A DNA stretch of 64,000 nt. Origin: Rubellimicrobium roseum (GTDB lineage Bacteria; Pseudomonadota; Alphaproteobacteria; Rhodobacterales; Rhodobacteraceae). The DNA lies in the NCBI RefSeq assembly GCF_006152145.1, contig NZ_VDFV01000002.1, positions 1 through 64,000 of the forward strand. The letters run 5' to 3'. Both the position numbers and the translations under genes were made by a program. This document shows positions 28,603 through 36,968 of the stretch, in pieces; positions within the stretch are counted from its first letter, which is position 1, and each line of letters begins with the position of its first letter. The notes under the pieces are model-generated. The model saw nothing but the letters and a program-made list of their open reading frames with translations, made no database searches and was not told the origin of the DNA.

Positions 28603-29298
28603 ATGGCCGACCTGTCCGACTTCCCCATCACCCGGAAATGGCCCGTGGAGAACCCGGCCAAGCTCCAGCTCTTCTCCTATCCCACGCCCAACGGACAGAA
28701 GATCTCGTGCATGCTCGAGGAAACCGGGCTGCCCTACGAGGCCCATCGCGTGACGCTGGCCGACGCCGACGTGCGGTCGCCCGAGTTCCTGTCGCTCAAT
28801 CCCAACAACAAGATCCCGGCGATCATCGACCCTGACGGCCCTGGCGGCCAGCCGCTGGGCCTGTTCGAAAGCGGAGCGATCCTGATCTACCTGGCCGAGA
28901 AGACCGGCCAATTCCTGGGCGCCACCCCGGCCGACCGGGCCCAGGTCATCCAATGGGTCATGTGGCAGATGGGCGGCCTGGGGCCGATGCTGGGGCAGAT
29001 GGGCTTCTTCGTGAAGTTCGCCGGCAAGGACATCGAGGACCCCCGCCCGCGCGAACGCTATGTCGCCGAGGCGAAGCGGCTCCTCAACGTCCTTGACGGC
29101 GCCCTCGATGGGAAGGAATGGGTCGCCGGCGACTATTCCATCGCGGACATGGCCATCGGGCCCTGGCTCGGGACGCTGGATTTCTACGGGGCCAAGCCGC
29201 TGGTCGGATGGGACGGGCTGACGAACGTGCCGGCCTACGTGGACCGCTTCTTCGAGCGACCGGCGGCGCAGGCGGCGCGCAACATCCCGCCGCGCTGA
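28603..29298 (+). CDS. Glutathione S-transferase family protein
   Basis: A 231-residue cytosolic GST, resembling the YghU/YfcG group acting on glutathione disulfide or organic peroxides; the exact substrate is unknown. The thioredoxin-fold N-domain shows FSYPTPNGQKISCMLEETGLPYE (with NGQK as the likely glutathione site), the cis-Pro in NKIPAI and the ESGAILIYLAEK motif. The helical C-domain contains EWVAGDYSIADMAIGPWL, the N-capping box of GSTs. It is followed by a strong symmetrical terminator shared with pheT. Confidence 0.9.
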   Translation: MADLSDFPITRKWPVENPAKLQLFSYPTPNGQKISCMLEETGLPYEAHRVTLADADVRSPEFLSLNPNNKIPAIIDPDGPGGQPLGLFESGAILIYLAEKTGQFLGATPADRAQVIQWVMWQMGGLGPMLGQMGFFVKFAGKDIEDPRPRERYVAEAKRLLNVLDGALDGKEWVAGDYSIADMAIGPWLGTLDFYGAKPLVGWDGLTNVPAYVDRFFERPAAQAARNIPPR

Positions 29299-29303
29299 CC
29301 GAA

Positions 29304-29329
29304 GAAAGGGGGGACGCGTCCCCCCTTTC
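29304..29329. terminator. Symmetrical terminator between GST and pheT
   Basis: A perfect 26-bp palindrome has arms GAAAGGGGGGACG and CGTCCCCCCTTTC. The A3/T3 ends and the G6/C6 core give a bidirectional intrinsic terminator for the convergent genes. Confidence 0.85.
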
Positions 29330-29345
29330 GAACGCCGCGACCGGA

Positions 29346-31742
29346 TCAGGTCCGCAGCGTGGCGCCTGTGGCCTTCGACACCTTGTCCACGATCCTGGCG
29401 CTGACCTGCTCGATCTCGACCTCGGTCAGCGTGGCGGCCTTGGGCTGGAGGCGTACCGTCAGCGCGAGCGACTTGCGTCCCTCGGGCAGGCTGCCGCCCT
29501 GGAAAGCGTCGAAGACCCGGACCTCGGTGATCAGCGCCTTGTCGGCACCGAGCGCGGCCTGGACCAGCGCCTGCGCCTCGACCTTCGCGTCCACCACGAA
29601 GGCGAAGTCGCGCTCGACCGCCTGGAAGTCGCTCGTCTCCAGCCGGGGGCGGGCCCGACCGGCGGACCGGGGCTGCGGGATCGCGTCGGGCCAGAGCACG
29701 AAGGCCACCGCCGGGCCCTTCACGTCCAGCGCCTTGAGCACACGGGAGTGCAATTCGCCGAACTCCGCCAGAACCGTCTTGGGGCCAAGCGTCACGACCC
29801 CGTGCCGGCCCGGATGCCACCATGCGGCGCCGTCGCGGCGGATCTGGAGCCGGGCCGGGGCGCCGAGCGTCGAGAGCAGCGCCTCGAGATCGGCCTTGGC
29901 GTCGAAGACGTCATAAGGACGGGCGGCGCCGTGGACGCCCTTGGCATGCGCCCGGCCGACGAGAAGCCCCGCGACCTCGGCCCGCTGCTCGCCGGGATCG
30001 CCCCCGGTGAAGGACTCGGAGGCCTCGAACAGGGCCACGTCGCCGAAGCCCCGGGCCTGGTTGCGCGCCGCGGCCCGCAGGAGGCCGGGCAGCAGCGAGG
30101 GGCGCAGGTCCGACAGGTCGGAGGCGATCGGGTTCCCGATGCGCCGCGCCTCGTCCCCGCCACCGAAAAGCGCGGCGGAGGGCCGGTCGATGAAGGCGTA
30201 GGTCACGCATTCATTGTAGCCCAAAGAGGCCATCGTCCGCTTGGCCGCGCCGAGCCGCACCTGGGCTGGGGTCAGCACCGGCTTGGGGATCGCCGGCCCC
30301 TTGGCCGCCAGCGGCACGCCCTGAAGGCGCGTCAGGGAGGCCACACGCGCGACCTCCTCGACGATGTCGGCGTCGCCTTGCACGTCGGGACGCCAGGAGG
30401 GGATATGGGCGCTTTCGCCCTCGACCCGGAAGCCCAGCGCTTCAAGGATGCGGCGCTGGTCTTCGGCGGGCAGGTCGAGGCCGACGAGGGTGCGCAGGCG
30501 GTCGGGGTCGAAGCGGTAGGCGCGGGAGGTGTCGGAGACCGAGCCGGCGGTGGTGCGGTGCGAGGCCTCGCCCCCGGCGACGGACAGGATCATGGCCACG
30601 GCGCGGTCGAGACCCTCCTCAGCGAAGGCGGGATCTACGCCGCGCTCGAAGCGGTAGCGGGCGTCCGAGACGATCTTCTGCGCGCGGCCCGTGGCGGCGA
30701 TGCGGATCGGGTCCCAGAGGGCGCTCTCGACGAGAACGTTGGTCGTGCCTTCGGTCACGCCCGTCTCCTCGCCGCCCATGATGCCGGCGAGGCTTTGCGG
30801 GCCTGTGTCGTCGGCGATGACCATCTGACCCTCGGCCAGCGTGTAGGTCTTGCCGTCGAGCGCGACGAGCGTCTCGCCCTCGCGCGCGGGGCGCACGGTC
30901 AGGCCGCCCGCGATCTTGTCCGCGTCGAAGACGTGCAGCGGGCGGTTGAGGTCGAAGGTGAAGAAGTTGGTGACGTCCACGAGGAAGCTGATCGGGCGCA
31001 GGCCGATGGCGCGCAGGCGGGCCTGGAGCCAGTCGGGGCTCGGGCCGTTCGTCACGCCCCGGATCAGGCGCGCGGCGAAGAGCGGGCAGCCGCCGTCGAG
31101 CGCGGGGTCGAGCGTGATCGGGACGGGATTGTCGTAGGTGCCCTCGACCGCCACGGCGGGGAGCGGCTTCAGGGTCCCGAGCCCCCGCGCGGCGAGGTCG
31201 CGGGCCACGCCGCGGAGGCCCAGCGCGTCGGGGCGGTTCGGGGTGATCTTGATCTCGATGACCGGGTCCACGCGGGCGGGGTCGTTCGCCCCAAGCCAGT
31301 CGGCGAAGCTTTGGCCGACCTCGCCCGAGGGCAGCTCGATGATGCCGTTGTGCTCGTCCGACAGTTCCAGCTCGCGCTCGGAGGCCATCATGCCGAAGCT
31401 TTCGACGCCCCGGATCTTGCCCACGCCGATGGTGGTGTCGATGCCGGGGACGTAGGTGCCGGGCTTGGCCAGCACGACCGTGATCCCGGCCCGCGCGTTG
31501 GGCGCGCCGCAGACGATCTGCTTCACGCCGTCGTCGGTCTCCACCTGGCAGACGCGGAGCTTGTCGGCGTTCGGGTGTTGCTGGGCGTCGAGAACCTTCG
31601 CGACGGAAAAGGCCCGAAGCTGCGCGGCCGGATCGTGGATGCCCTCGACCTCGAGCCCGAGATCGGTGAGCGCCTCGGCCAACTCCGGCACGGAGGCCGT
31701 GGTGTCGAGGTGGTCGCGGAGCCAGGAGAGGGTGAGCTTCAT
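29346..31742 (-). CDS. pheT: Phenylalanine--tRNA ligase subunit beta
   Basis: Beta chain of the (alpha-beta)2 synthetase, 798 residues and full length. The N-terminus is the standard MKLTLSWLRDHLDT. The OB-fold tRNA-binding domain (~40-150) includes HPNADKLRVCQVETDDG. The B3/B4 editing domain contains ALGLRGVARDLAARGL, followed by the B5 DNA-binding-like fold and the inactive catalytic core. The C-terminal FDX-ACB anticodon domain begins around FQAVERDFAFVVDA. Unusually, it is separated from pheS by a DUF167 gene and an AT-rich insertion. Confidence 0.98.
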   Translation of the reverse strand: MKLTLSWLRDHLDTTASVPELAEALTDLGLEVEGIHDPAAQLRAFSVAKVLDAQQHPNADKLRVCQVETDDGVKQIVCGAPNARAGITVVLAKPGTYVPGIDTTIGVGKIRGVESFGMMASERELELSDEHNGIIELPSGEVGQSFADWLGANDPARVDPVIEIKITPNRPDALGLRGVARDLAARGLGTLKPLPAVAVEGTYDNPVPITLDPALDGGCPLFAARLIRGVTNGPSPDWLQARLRAIGLRPISFLVDVTNFFTFDLNRPLHVFDADKIAGGLTVRPAREGETLVALDGKTYTLAEGQMVIADDTGPQSLAGIMGGEETGVTEGTTNVLVESALWDPIRIAATGRAQKIVSDARYRFERGVDPAFAEEGLDRAVAMILSVAGGEASHRTTAGSVSDTSRAYRFDPDRLRTLVGLDLPAEDQRRILEALGFRVEGESAHIPSWRPDVQGDADIVEEVARVASLTRLQGVPLAAKGPAIPKPVLTPAQVRLGAAKRTMASLGYNECVTYAFIDRPSAALFGGGDEARRIGNPIASDLSDLRPSLLPGLLRAAARNQARGFGDVALFEASESFTGGDPGEQRAEVAGLLVGRAHAKGVHGAARPYDVFDAKADLEALLSTLGAPARLQIRRDGAAWWHPGRHGVVTLGPKTVLAEFGELHSRVLKALDVKGPAVAFVLWPDAIPQPRSAGRARPRLETSDFQAVERDFAFVVDAKVEAQALVQAALGADKALITEVRVFDAFQGGSLPEGRKSLALTVRLQPKAATLTEVEIEQVSARIVDKVSKATGATLRT

Positions 31743-31886
31743 GGGTCGGGCTTTCTGTCGGGTCGCCGTCCACTATCGCGTGGGGAAGTTAACGACAAGT
31801 TGGGGCACCGAACGGTCCAACCCCGATTCGCGCAACACCCCGGCGGGCCGTGCTAGGGCCCGGCGCGAATCGCGGTGAGGGCCGCC

Positions 31887-32180
31887 CTACGACAGCTTGG
31901 CCGCGAGGTGGGCCGGGTCGCCGTCGATGTGCAGCGTCTTGAGCCGGGCGGTGTCGCCCGCGACGAGGGTGATGGCGGATTTCGGGACGCCGAGGTGCTT
32001 CGCGAGGAGCGCGATCACGGCGGCGTTCGCCTTGCCGTTCTCGGGGACAGCCCGGACGCGGAGACGTAGAACCGTTGTGCCGTCAGAGAGGGTCTCGGGG
32101 CCATCGATGCGGTCGGCGCTGGCGTTCGGGGTGACGCGGACGCGGAGGCGCAGGCCGGTGGAAATACAGTTCCGAGCCAT
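31887..32180 (-). CDS. DUF167 (YggU) family protein with altered N-terminus
   Basis: Small YggU/DUF167 protein of unknown function. The conserved part runs LRLRVRVTPNASADRIDGP, VLRLRVRAVPENGKANAAVIAL and GVPKSAITLVAGDTARLKTLHI. With ATG 32180 it has 97 residues; ATG 32183 and farther in-frame starts also exist. The first ~8 residues (MARNCIST) lie inside the AT-rich insertion, so the native 5' end seems to have been replaced and a new start recruited at the junction. It is between the insertion and pheT. Confidence 0.8.
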   Translation of the reverse strand: MARNCISTGLRLRVRVTPNASADRIDGPETLSDGTTVLRLRVRAVPENGKANAAVIALLAKHLGVPKSAITLVAGDTARLKTLHIDGDPAHLAAKLS

Positions 32181-32286
32181 CATGATAACTGAGCAGAGTT
32201 GTCCAATCACACCAATGCCGGCGTTGCAGTGCGGAGTAGCACCTGAGCACACTCAACTCTTGCTATATTTGCGCCGACCTATCAGA

Positions 32287-32418
32287 TCATCCGCCGCCAA
32301 GAACTAAAATCACCGGAACAGAAAATCCCAGCAAAAGTATGCCAAAGTTTGCACCGAACAAGCAATATCGAAGCTCTGCCTCTTTCTCGAGCATATCCTT
32401 GATGAGCTCATCCTGCAT
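32287..32418 (-). CDS. 43-residue single-helix membrane microprotein
   Basis: Begins at ATG 32418, four bases after the stop of the 148-residue ORF, and ends at TGA 32289-32287. The N-terminal half is a charged helix (MQDELIKDMLEKEAELRY). The C-terminal half is one transmembrane segment, CLFGANFGILLLGFSVPVIL, ending VLGGG. Codon use is AT-rich like its upstream partner. The spacing (TAGGGAAATG) implies coupled translation. No family is recognised; a two-component toxin/immunity or stress microprotein is only a guess. Confidence 0.55.
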   Translation of the reverse strand: MQDELIKDMLEKEAELRYCLFGANFGILLLGFSVPVILVLGGG

Positions 32419-32422
32419 TTCC

Positions 32423-32869
32423 CTAATGCCCTGCCCCCCAAGTTGACCTTTGATCAATCTGATGCATCCCCCTAATAGCTGAAAAGAGGAACATACCTAT
32501 GTAGGCAACGGCGAGAAGCGCAAGTTGGCGATATGCACCTAGATTTGGATTGAAGGCTAAGGCGACGCATGGAGCGCCAAGGAAGGTGAATATTCGCGCC
32601 AATGTTGAATTCTTAGCTTCAACCTTCTTAAGTATTCCAAGTAGGATCTTATGCTGTTTGCCGGTCAGCAGATCATCATCGGACCTAGCGGGGCGCGAAA
32701 TCTTGTATAATAGATCCGACTTGCTCACCCCACAGTCATGCATATCAGCGTAGTTTTGAAGTCGCTGAACTATGAGCGACCTAGGAGTAGCCCGAAACTC
32801 TCGAACCACAACGAAATTTACGATGGATAAAGTAACTACAAGAAGAAACCCGATCAGCAGTGGCAACAT
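32423..32869 (-). CDS. AT-rich membrane protein of unknown function, downstream of pheS
   Basis: A 148-residue protein starting MLPLLIGFLLVVTLSIVNFV at ATG 32869, only 8 bp after the pheS stop. One hydrophobic helix lies at ~2-22. A soluble, charged middle section follows (YADMHDCGVSKSDLLYKIS, then KQHKILLGILKKVEAKNS), and two more helices lie at about 91-107 and 114-132. Low-GC codons (ATA, TTA, AGA, AAT) contrast with every neighbour. No family is recognised. Its start overlaps no promoter I can find, so it is probably read from the pheS transcript. Confidence 0.7.
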   Translation of the reverse strand: MLPLLIGFLLVVTLSIVNFVVVREFRATPRSLIVQRLQNYADMHDCGVSKSDLLYKISRPARSDDDLLTGKQHKILLGILKKVEAKNSTLARIFTFLGAPCVALAFNPNLGAYRQLALLAVAYIGMFLFSAIRGMHQIDQRSTWGAGH

Positions 32870-32877
32870 GCAAGCAC

Positions 32878-33951
32878 CTACAGACCGCCCGCCAGCGTCG
32901 GCACGTCCAGCGCCCCGAAGCCGTAGTGCCGCAGCCAGCGCAGGTCGCTCTCGAAGAACGCCCGCAGGTCGGGGATGCCGTATTTCAGCATCGCGATCCG
33001 GTCGATGCCCATGCCGAAGGCGAAGCCCTGCCACTCGGTCGGGTCGATGCCGCCCGCCTGCAGGACCTTGGGGTGGACCATGCCGCTTCCGAGAATCTCC
33101 AGCCACGAGTCGCCCTCGCCCAGCTTGAGCGTGCCGTTCTGCCAGGAGCAGCGGACGTCGACCTCGGCGGAGGGCTCGGTGAAGGGGAAGTGCGAGGCGC
33201 GGAAGCGCAGGTCGACGCGGTCGACCTCGAAGAAGGCCTTGATGAACTCCTCAAGCGTCCACTTGAGGTTCGCCATGGTGATGTCGCGGTCGATGGCGAG
33301 GCCCTCGACCTGGTGGAACATCGGCGAATGCGTCTGGTCGTAGTCGGCGCGGAAGACGCGGCCGGGGGCGATGACGCGGATCGGCGCGCCCTGCGCCTGC
33401 ATGGCGCGGATCTGGACGGGCGAGGTGTGGGTGCGCAGAACGTGAGGGGGGCGGTTGTCGCCCTCGGCGCGGGCCATGTAGAAGGTGTCGTGCTCCTGCC
33501 GGGCGGGATGCTCGGGCGCGATGTTGAGCGCGTCGAAGTTGTGCCAGTCGTCCTCGACCTGCGGGCCCTCGGCCACGGCATAGCCCAGGGCGGCGAAGAT
33601 CTGCGTCACCTCCTCGGTCACTTGGCTGATCGGGTGGATCGTGCCGGCGCGGCGGGGCCGGGCGGGCAGCGTGACGTCGAGCCATTCGGCGCGGAGCCGT
33701 TCGTCGAGCGCGGCGTCCTGAAGCGCGGCCTTGCGGGCGGCGATGGCCGAGGCGACCTCGTCGCGCAGGCCGTTGAGCGCGGGGGCGACGGCCATCCGCT
33801 GCTCGGGCGGCATGGTCCCGAGCTCGCGCATCCGCAGCGCGATCTCGCCCTTCTTGCCCAGGGCGGCGAGGCGCACCTCCTCGAGGCCCGCCTCGTCGGC
33901 GGCGGAGGCGATGGCCCCCAGATACTTGTCGCGCAGGTCGTCCATGCTCAT
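32878..33951 (-). CDS. pheS: Phenylalanine--tRNA ligase subunit alpha
   Basis: Catalytic alpha chain, 357 residues. The N-terminal coiled coil is [20 protein letters not shown]. Class II motif 1 lies in [11 protein letters not shown], motif 2 in [22 protein letters not shown] with the catalytic Arg, and motif 3 in [23 protein letters not shown] 33945 (MDDLRD) is an alternative start. The stop is immediately followed by the AT-rich membrane protein gene, which interrupts the normal close linkage to pheT. Confidence 0.98.
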   Translation of the reverse strand: MSMDDLRDKYLGAIASAADEAGLEEVRLAALGKKGEIALRMRELGTMPPEQRMAVAPALNGLRDEVASAIAARKAALQDAALDERLRAEWLDVTLPARPRRAGTIHPISQVTEEVTQIFAALGYAVAEGPQVEDDWHNFDALNIAPEHPARQEHDTFYMARAEGDNRPPHVLRTHTSPVQIRAMQAQGAPIRVIAPGRVFRADYDQTHSPMFHQVEGLAIDRDITMANLKWTLEEFIKAFFEVDRVDLRFRASHFPFTEPSAEVDVRCSWQNGTLKLGEGDSWLEILGSGMVHPKVLQAGGIDPTEWQGFAFGMGIDRIAMLKYGIPDLRAFFESDLRWLRHYGFGALDVPTLAGGL

Positions 33952-34136
33952 CCCCCTTCGGGCCGTCGCGGCGAGTTACCGCCGGAGCACAGGTCACGCA
34001 AGCGGGATGCGGCCGGGGGAACAAGCTGCCACACGTGGAGGTTGACGGAATGAACGGTGCCGCATGGCGGAGCGGCGACCGTGATCGGCCTTCGACCGGG
34101 CGAAGACCCGGCGGAGGCGCGGTGGAGGAGGATGCG

Positions 34137-34361
34137 ATGGCCTTGGGTCATCTTGTTCTGGGCGTCCTGGTCGGGGGCTTCGCCTCGGGGACGCTGGCGG
34201 CCGCGGGTCAGCCGCTCTGGCGGGTGGCGCTGGCCTATTCGCTGGCCGGCAGCCTGTCGGTGACGGCGACGGCGCTGCGCCCCAGGGCCGCGGGGCCGCC
34301 TGATCGGCCCCTGGACCTGCCCCTGCGCTCGCGCGCGGAACCCGACGGGCTTAATCGATAA
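34137..34361 (+). CDS. Small membrane protein, paralogue 1
   Basis: A 74-residue protein from ATG 34137 (MALGHLVLGVLVGGFASG) with a GGAGGAGG ribosome site just upstream. Two hydrophobic helices (~3-21 and 26-45) precede a proline/arginine-rich tail. It resembles the next gene: both have H-L...GG, AGxPLW, a short AL.Y segment and LRPxA at the same spacing. The pair sits on the plus strand between pheS and rplT, both on the minus strand. Function unknown. Confidence 0.6.
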   Translation: MALGHLVLGVLVGGFASGTLAAAGQPLWRVALAYSLAGSLSVTATALRPRAAGPPDRPLDLPLRSRAEPDGLNR

Positions 34362-34451
34362 ATATCGAATCTTAAGGCCGCCTTAACGGATGCCGGTCGA
34401 TTGCAGGACTCATGGGCCGGGGGGCCCGGTGGGTTTGGGAGATCGGCAAGG

Positions 34452-34661
34452 ATGGCGGCACATCTGTTGATGGCGCTGGCGGGCGGGATCGCGGCCGCCG
34501 CAATGGCGGTGATGGCGGGGCTTCCGCTCTGGGCGGCGGCGCTGCTGTATGTGGTAGGAGGGCAGCTCGGCCTGATTGCGAGCGTGGCGGTGAGCCTTCT
34601 GCGGCCCGAAGCAGAGGAGAGGGCCATTCCGGCGCTGGCCGCACCGGCGGCGCTGCGCTGA
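34452..34661 (+). CDS. Small membrane protein, paralogue 2
   Basis: A 69-residue protein from ATG 34452 (MAAHLLMALAGGIAAAAMAV), following GGCAAGG. Two hydrophobic helices (about 3-22 and 26-48) are followed by LLRPEAEE and a short tail. The shared pattern with the preceding gene points to tandem duplication: the loop AGLPLWAAALLYVVGGQL here corresponds to AGQPLWRVALAYSLAGSL there. The gene ends just before a strong terminator shared with rplT. Function unknown. Confidence 0.6.
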   Translation: MAAHLLMALAGGIAAAAMAVMAGLPLWAAALLYVVGGQLGLIASVAVSLLRPEAEERAIPALAAPAALR

Positions 34662-34667
34662 AAACGC

Positions 34668-34698
34668 CAGCGGGCGCCGGAAGGACCGGCGCCCGCTG
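34668..34698. terminator. Bidirectional terminator between small membrane gene and rplT
   Basis: A 13-bp perfect stem is formed by CAGCGGGCGCCGG (34668-34680) and CCGGCGCCCGCTG (34686-34698) with an AAGGA loop. It is preceded by AAAA, which gives a T-tail on the minus strand, so it fits the end of the rpmI-rplT transcript. Confidence 0.8.
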
Positions 34699-34720
34699 CG
34701 ATGGGTCAGGTGGGTCGCGC

Positions 34721-35086
34721 TCAGGCCGGGAGGGCGGCGCGGGCCTTGTCGGCGATGGCGTTGAACGCCTCGGGCTCGTGCACGGCGAGGTCGGCGAGGA
34801 CCTTGCGGTCGACCTCGATGCCGGCCAGCGACAGGCCGTTGATGAAGCGCGAATAGGTCAGCGAAGCGTCGAAGGCGCGCACGGCGGCGTTGATCCGCTG
34901 GATCCACAGGGCGCGGAAGTCGCGCTTGCGGGCGCGGCGGTCGCGCGTGGCGTACTGGTTGGCCTTGTCGACGGCCTGCTTGGCCACCTTGAAGGTGCGC
35001 GAGCGATGGCCGTAGTAGCCCTTCGCGGCGTCCATGACCTTCTTGTGGCGGCGGTGGGTGACGGGACCGGTCTTAACGCGGGACAT
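34721..35086 (-). CDS. rplT: 50S ribosomal protein L20
   Basis: Assembly-initiating 23S rRNA-binding protein, 121 residues. The N-terminal basic extension [30 protein letters not shown] is invariant in form. The globular domain shows [21 protein letters not shown], followed by [24 protein letters not shown]. It lies 15 bp after rpmI in the standard rpmI-rplT pair; infC is not adjacent here. Confidence 0.98.
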   Translation of the reverse strand: MSRVKTGPVTHRRHKKVMDAAKGYYGHRSRTFKVAKQAVDKANQYATRDRRARKRDFRALWIQRINAAVRAFDASLTYSRFINGLSLAGIEVDRKVLADLAVHEPEAFNAIADKARAALPA

Positions 35087-35101
35087 GGTTCAGGCTCCCC
35101 T

Positions 35102-35302
35102 TCAGCGCGCGTAGGGCATGTAGGACTTGATGATCTTCGTGTCCTGCTCGGACAGGACCGTGGTTCCCCGCGCCTGGCGGATGAACTTGGTGGTCCGCTT
35201 GATCATGCCGTGACGCTTGCCGGTCTGGCCGGCCTTGATCAGGCCGGAGGCGGTCACCTTGAAGCGCTTCTTGGCGCTCGACTTGGTCTTCATCTTGGGC
35301 AT
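35102..35302 (-). CDS. rpmI: 50S ribosomal protein L35
   Basis: A 66-residue basic ribosomal protein. The family form [20 protein letters not shown] is followed by [21 protein letters not shown] and the ending [11 protein letters not shown]. The start follows an AAAGGAG ribosome site. It is the first gene of rpmI-rplT, with a candidate promoter between it and pyk. Confidence 0.98.
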   Translation of the reverse strand: MPKMKTKSSAKKRFKVTASGLIKAGQTGKRHGMIKRTTKFIRQARGTTVLSEQDTKIIKSYMPYAR

Positions 35303-35370
35303 TTTCGGCTCCTTTGCGAGCGTGGCGCACGGGGAGGCAATGCCACTTGGCCATCCGTGCGATAGTGAGA

Positions 35371-35391
35371 GCGCGCCCTATACGGGCGCGC
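35371..35391. terminator. GC hairpin between pyk and rpmI
   Basis: GCGCGCCC (35371-35378) and GGGCGCGC (35384-35391) form a perfect 8-bp stem with a TATAC loop, 19 bp after the pyk stop. It overlaps the candidate rpmI -10 element, so it may instead modulate that promoter. Confidence 0.45.
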
Positions 35392-35405
35392 GGGCCGCAG
35401 GGCAA
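35377..35405 (-). promoter_or_regulatory. Candidate rpmI promoter
   Basis: On the minus strand, TTGCCC (35405-35400) and TATAGG (35382-35377) are spaced by 17 bp, about 75 bp before rpmI. Each hexamer matches the sigma-70 consensus at 4 of 6 bases. Confidence 0.4.
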
Positions 35406-35409
35406 GCCC

Positions 35410-36858
35410 CTACTCGGGCTCGCCTTCGTAGATCAGGCGTTCCTGGCAGGGGGCCACGCGCAGGATGTTCGTCGAGCCCGGCGTGTTGAAGGGCACGCCC
35501 GCGGTCACCACGATGCGGTCGGACGGCTGGGCGTAGCCCTGGGCCACCGCGGCGTGGATGGCGGCCAGCACGGCGTGCTTGAAGCGATCCACCGGGTCCG
35601 ACACCACGCAGTCCACCCCCCAGGTGAGCGACAGCCGACGCGCCGTGGCCTCGACGGAGGTGAGCGCGATGATCGGCACGCGGGGCCGCTCGCGCGCGAC
35701 GAGAAGCGCGGTGGTGCCGGACTCGGAGAAGCAGGCGATGGCCTTGACGTCGGTGGTCTCGGCGATCTCGCGGGCGGCCGAGACGATGCCGTCGGCCACC
35801 GTGGTCCGCTGGGCCATGCGCGAGGATTCGATGATTTGGGTGTAGGTGGGGTCGGTCTCCACCTCCTGCGCGACGGCGTCCATGGTCGAGACCGCCTCGA
35901 CCGGATACTGGCCGGCGGCGGATTCGGCCGAGAGCATGATGGCGTCGGCGCCCTCGTAGATGGCGGTGGCCACGTCCGATACCTCGGCGCGGGTGGGCAC
36001 GGGGGACTCGATCATCGATTCGAGCATCTGCGTCGCCACGATCACCGGCTTGGCCGCGGCGCGGCACTTGCGCACGAGCCGCTTCTGGATGGGCGGCACG
36101 TTCTGGACGGGCAGCTCCACCCCGAGGTCGCCCCGCGCCACCATGATCCCGTCCGAGGCGGCGAGGATGGCGTCGAAGTCCTTCACGGCGGCGGGCTTCT
36201 CGATCTTGGACAGGATCGCGGCGCGGCCGCGAGCCAGCCGGCGCGCTTCCTCCACGTCGGCGGCGCGCTGCACGAAGGACAGCGCCAGCCAGTCCACGCC
36301 CAGATCGCAGACGAACTCGAGGTCGCGGCGGTCCTTTTCCGAGAGCGCGGCGAGCGGCAGCACGACGTCGGGGACGTTCACGCCCTTGCGGTTCGAGATG
36401 GTGCCACCCACGGTGACGGTGCAGTCGGCGTGGGAAGGGCCGCAGTCCACAACCTTGAGGCGGATCTTGCCGTCGTTCACCAGGAGCGAGGCGCCCGGTT
36501 CGAGCGCGTCGAAGATCTCCTTGTGCGGAAGCTGGACGCGGGTCGCGTCGCCCGGCGCCGGATCGAGGTCGAGCCGGAAGGGCGAGCCCACCTGAAGGTC
36601 GAAGGCACCCTCGCCGCCGAAGGTGCCGACGCGGAGCTTGGGCCCCTGAAGGTCGGCCAGGATGGCGATGGGCTGGCCCGATTCCGCCTCGACCTCGCGG
36701 ATGAAGCGGTGGCGGGCGGCCACGTCCTCGTGGGCGCCATGGCTCATGTTGAGACGGAAGACGTCGGCCCCGGCCTGGTGGAGCGCGCGGATCATCTCCT
36801 TGCTGGAGGAGGCGGGGCCCAGCGTGGCCACGATCTTGACCTTGCGGTGGCGTCTCAT
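35410..36858 (-). CDS. pyk: Pyruvate kinase
   Basis: Last glycolytic enzyme, converting phosphoenolpyruvate and ADP to pyruvate and ATP. It is 482 residues from ATG 36858, with GGAGATCC just upstream. The barrel start is KVKIVATLGPASSSKEMI and the substrate region is FRLNMSHGAHED. The catalytic signature ILSKIEKPAAVKDFD is followed by GIMVARGDLGVELP. The effector domain at the C-terminus includes CFSESGTTALLVARERP and then GVPFNTPGSTNILRV. It is divergent from the N-formylglutamate amidohydrolase gene. Confidence 0.97.
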   Translation of the reverse strand: MRRHRKVKIVATLGPASSSKEMIRALHQAGADVFRLNMSHGAHEDVAARHRFIREVEAESGQPIAILADLQGPKLRVGTFGGEGAFDLQVGSPFRLDLDPAPGDATRVQLPHKEIFDALEPGASLLVNDGKIRLKVVDCGPSHADCTVTVGGTISNRKGVNVPDVVLPLAALSEKDRRDLEFVCDLGVDWLALSFVQRAADVEEARRLARGRAAILSKIEKPAAVKDFDAILAASDGIMVARGDLGVELPVQNVPPIQKRLVRKCRAAAKPVIVATQMLESMIESPVPTRAEVSDVATAIYEGADAIMLSAESAAGQYPVEAVSTMDAVAQEVETDPTYTQIIESSRMAQRTTVADGIVSAAREIAETTDVKAIACFSESGTTALLVARERPRVPIIALTSVEATARRLSLTWGVDCVVSDPVDRFKHAVLAAIHAAVAQGYAQPSDRIVVTAGVPFNTPGSTNILRVAPCQERLIYEGEPE

Positions 36859-36968
36859 GCGGATCTCCTTCGGCCCGGGCGGCGTGATAGCGCTAACGGC
36901 GCAGCCTTCTGCGGGGCGGTGTATGGCGCGGTTTCCTTCGCGCGGCAACTGGCCTATGGGGAAAGGCC

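Larger units (their letters stand above)
32160..32877. other. AT-rich insertion between pheS and DUF167/pheT
   Basis: Across ~720 bp, GC drops to 43-52 % by hand count of three 60-base lines (32281, 32461, 32761), against about 70 % on both sides. The edges are sharp: one at the pheS stop codon, the other at the start of DUF167. It carries two minus-strand ORFs in operon order with pheS. I see no transposase, terminal repeats or target-site duplication, so the transfer mechanism is unknown. Confidence 0.75.

Noticed and set aside
29118-31856. 912-codon plus-strand ORF opposite pheT
   Set aside because: The full pheT domain series is on the minus strand; the plus frame has no recognisable domains.
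35086-35102. Expected infC upstream of rpmI-rplT
   Set aside because: The gene upstream is pyk; no IF3 sequence is present in the window.
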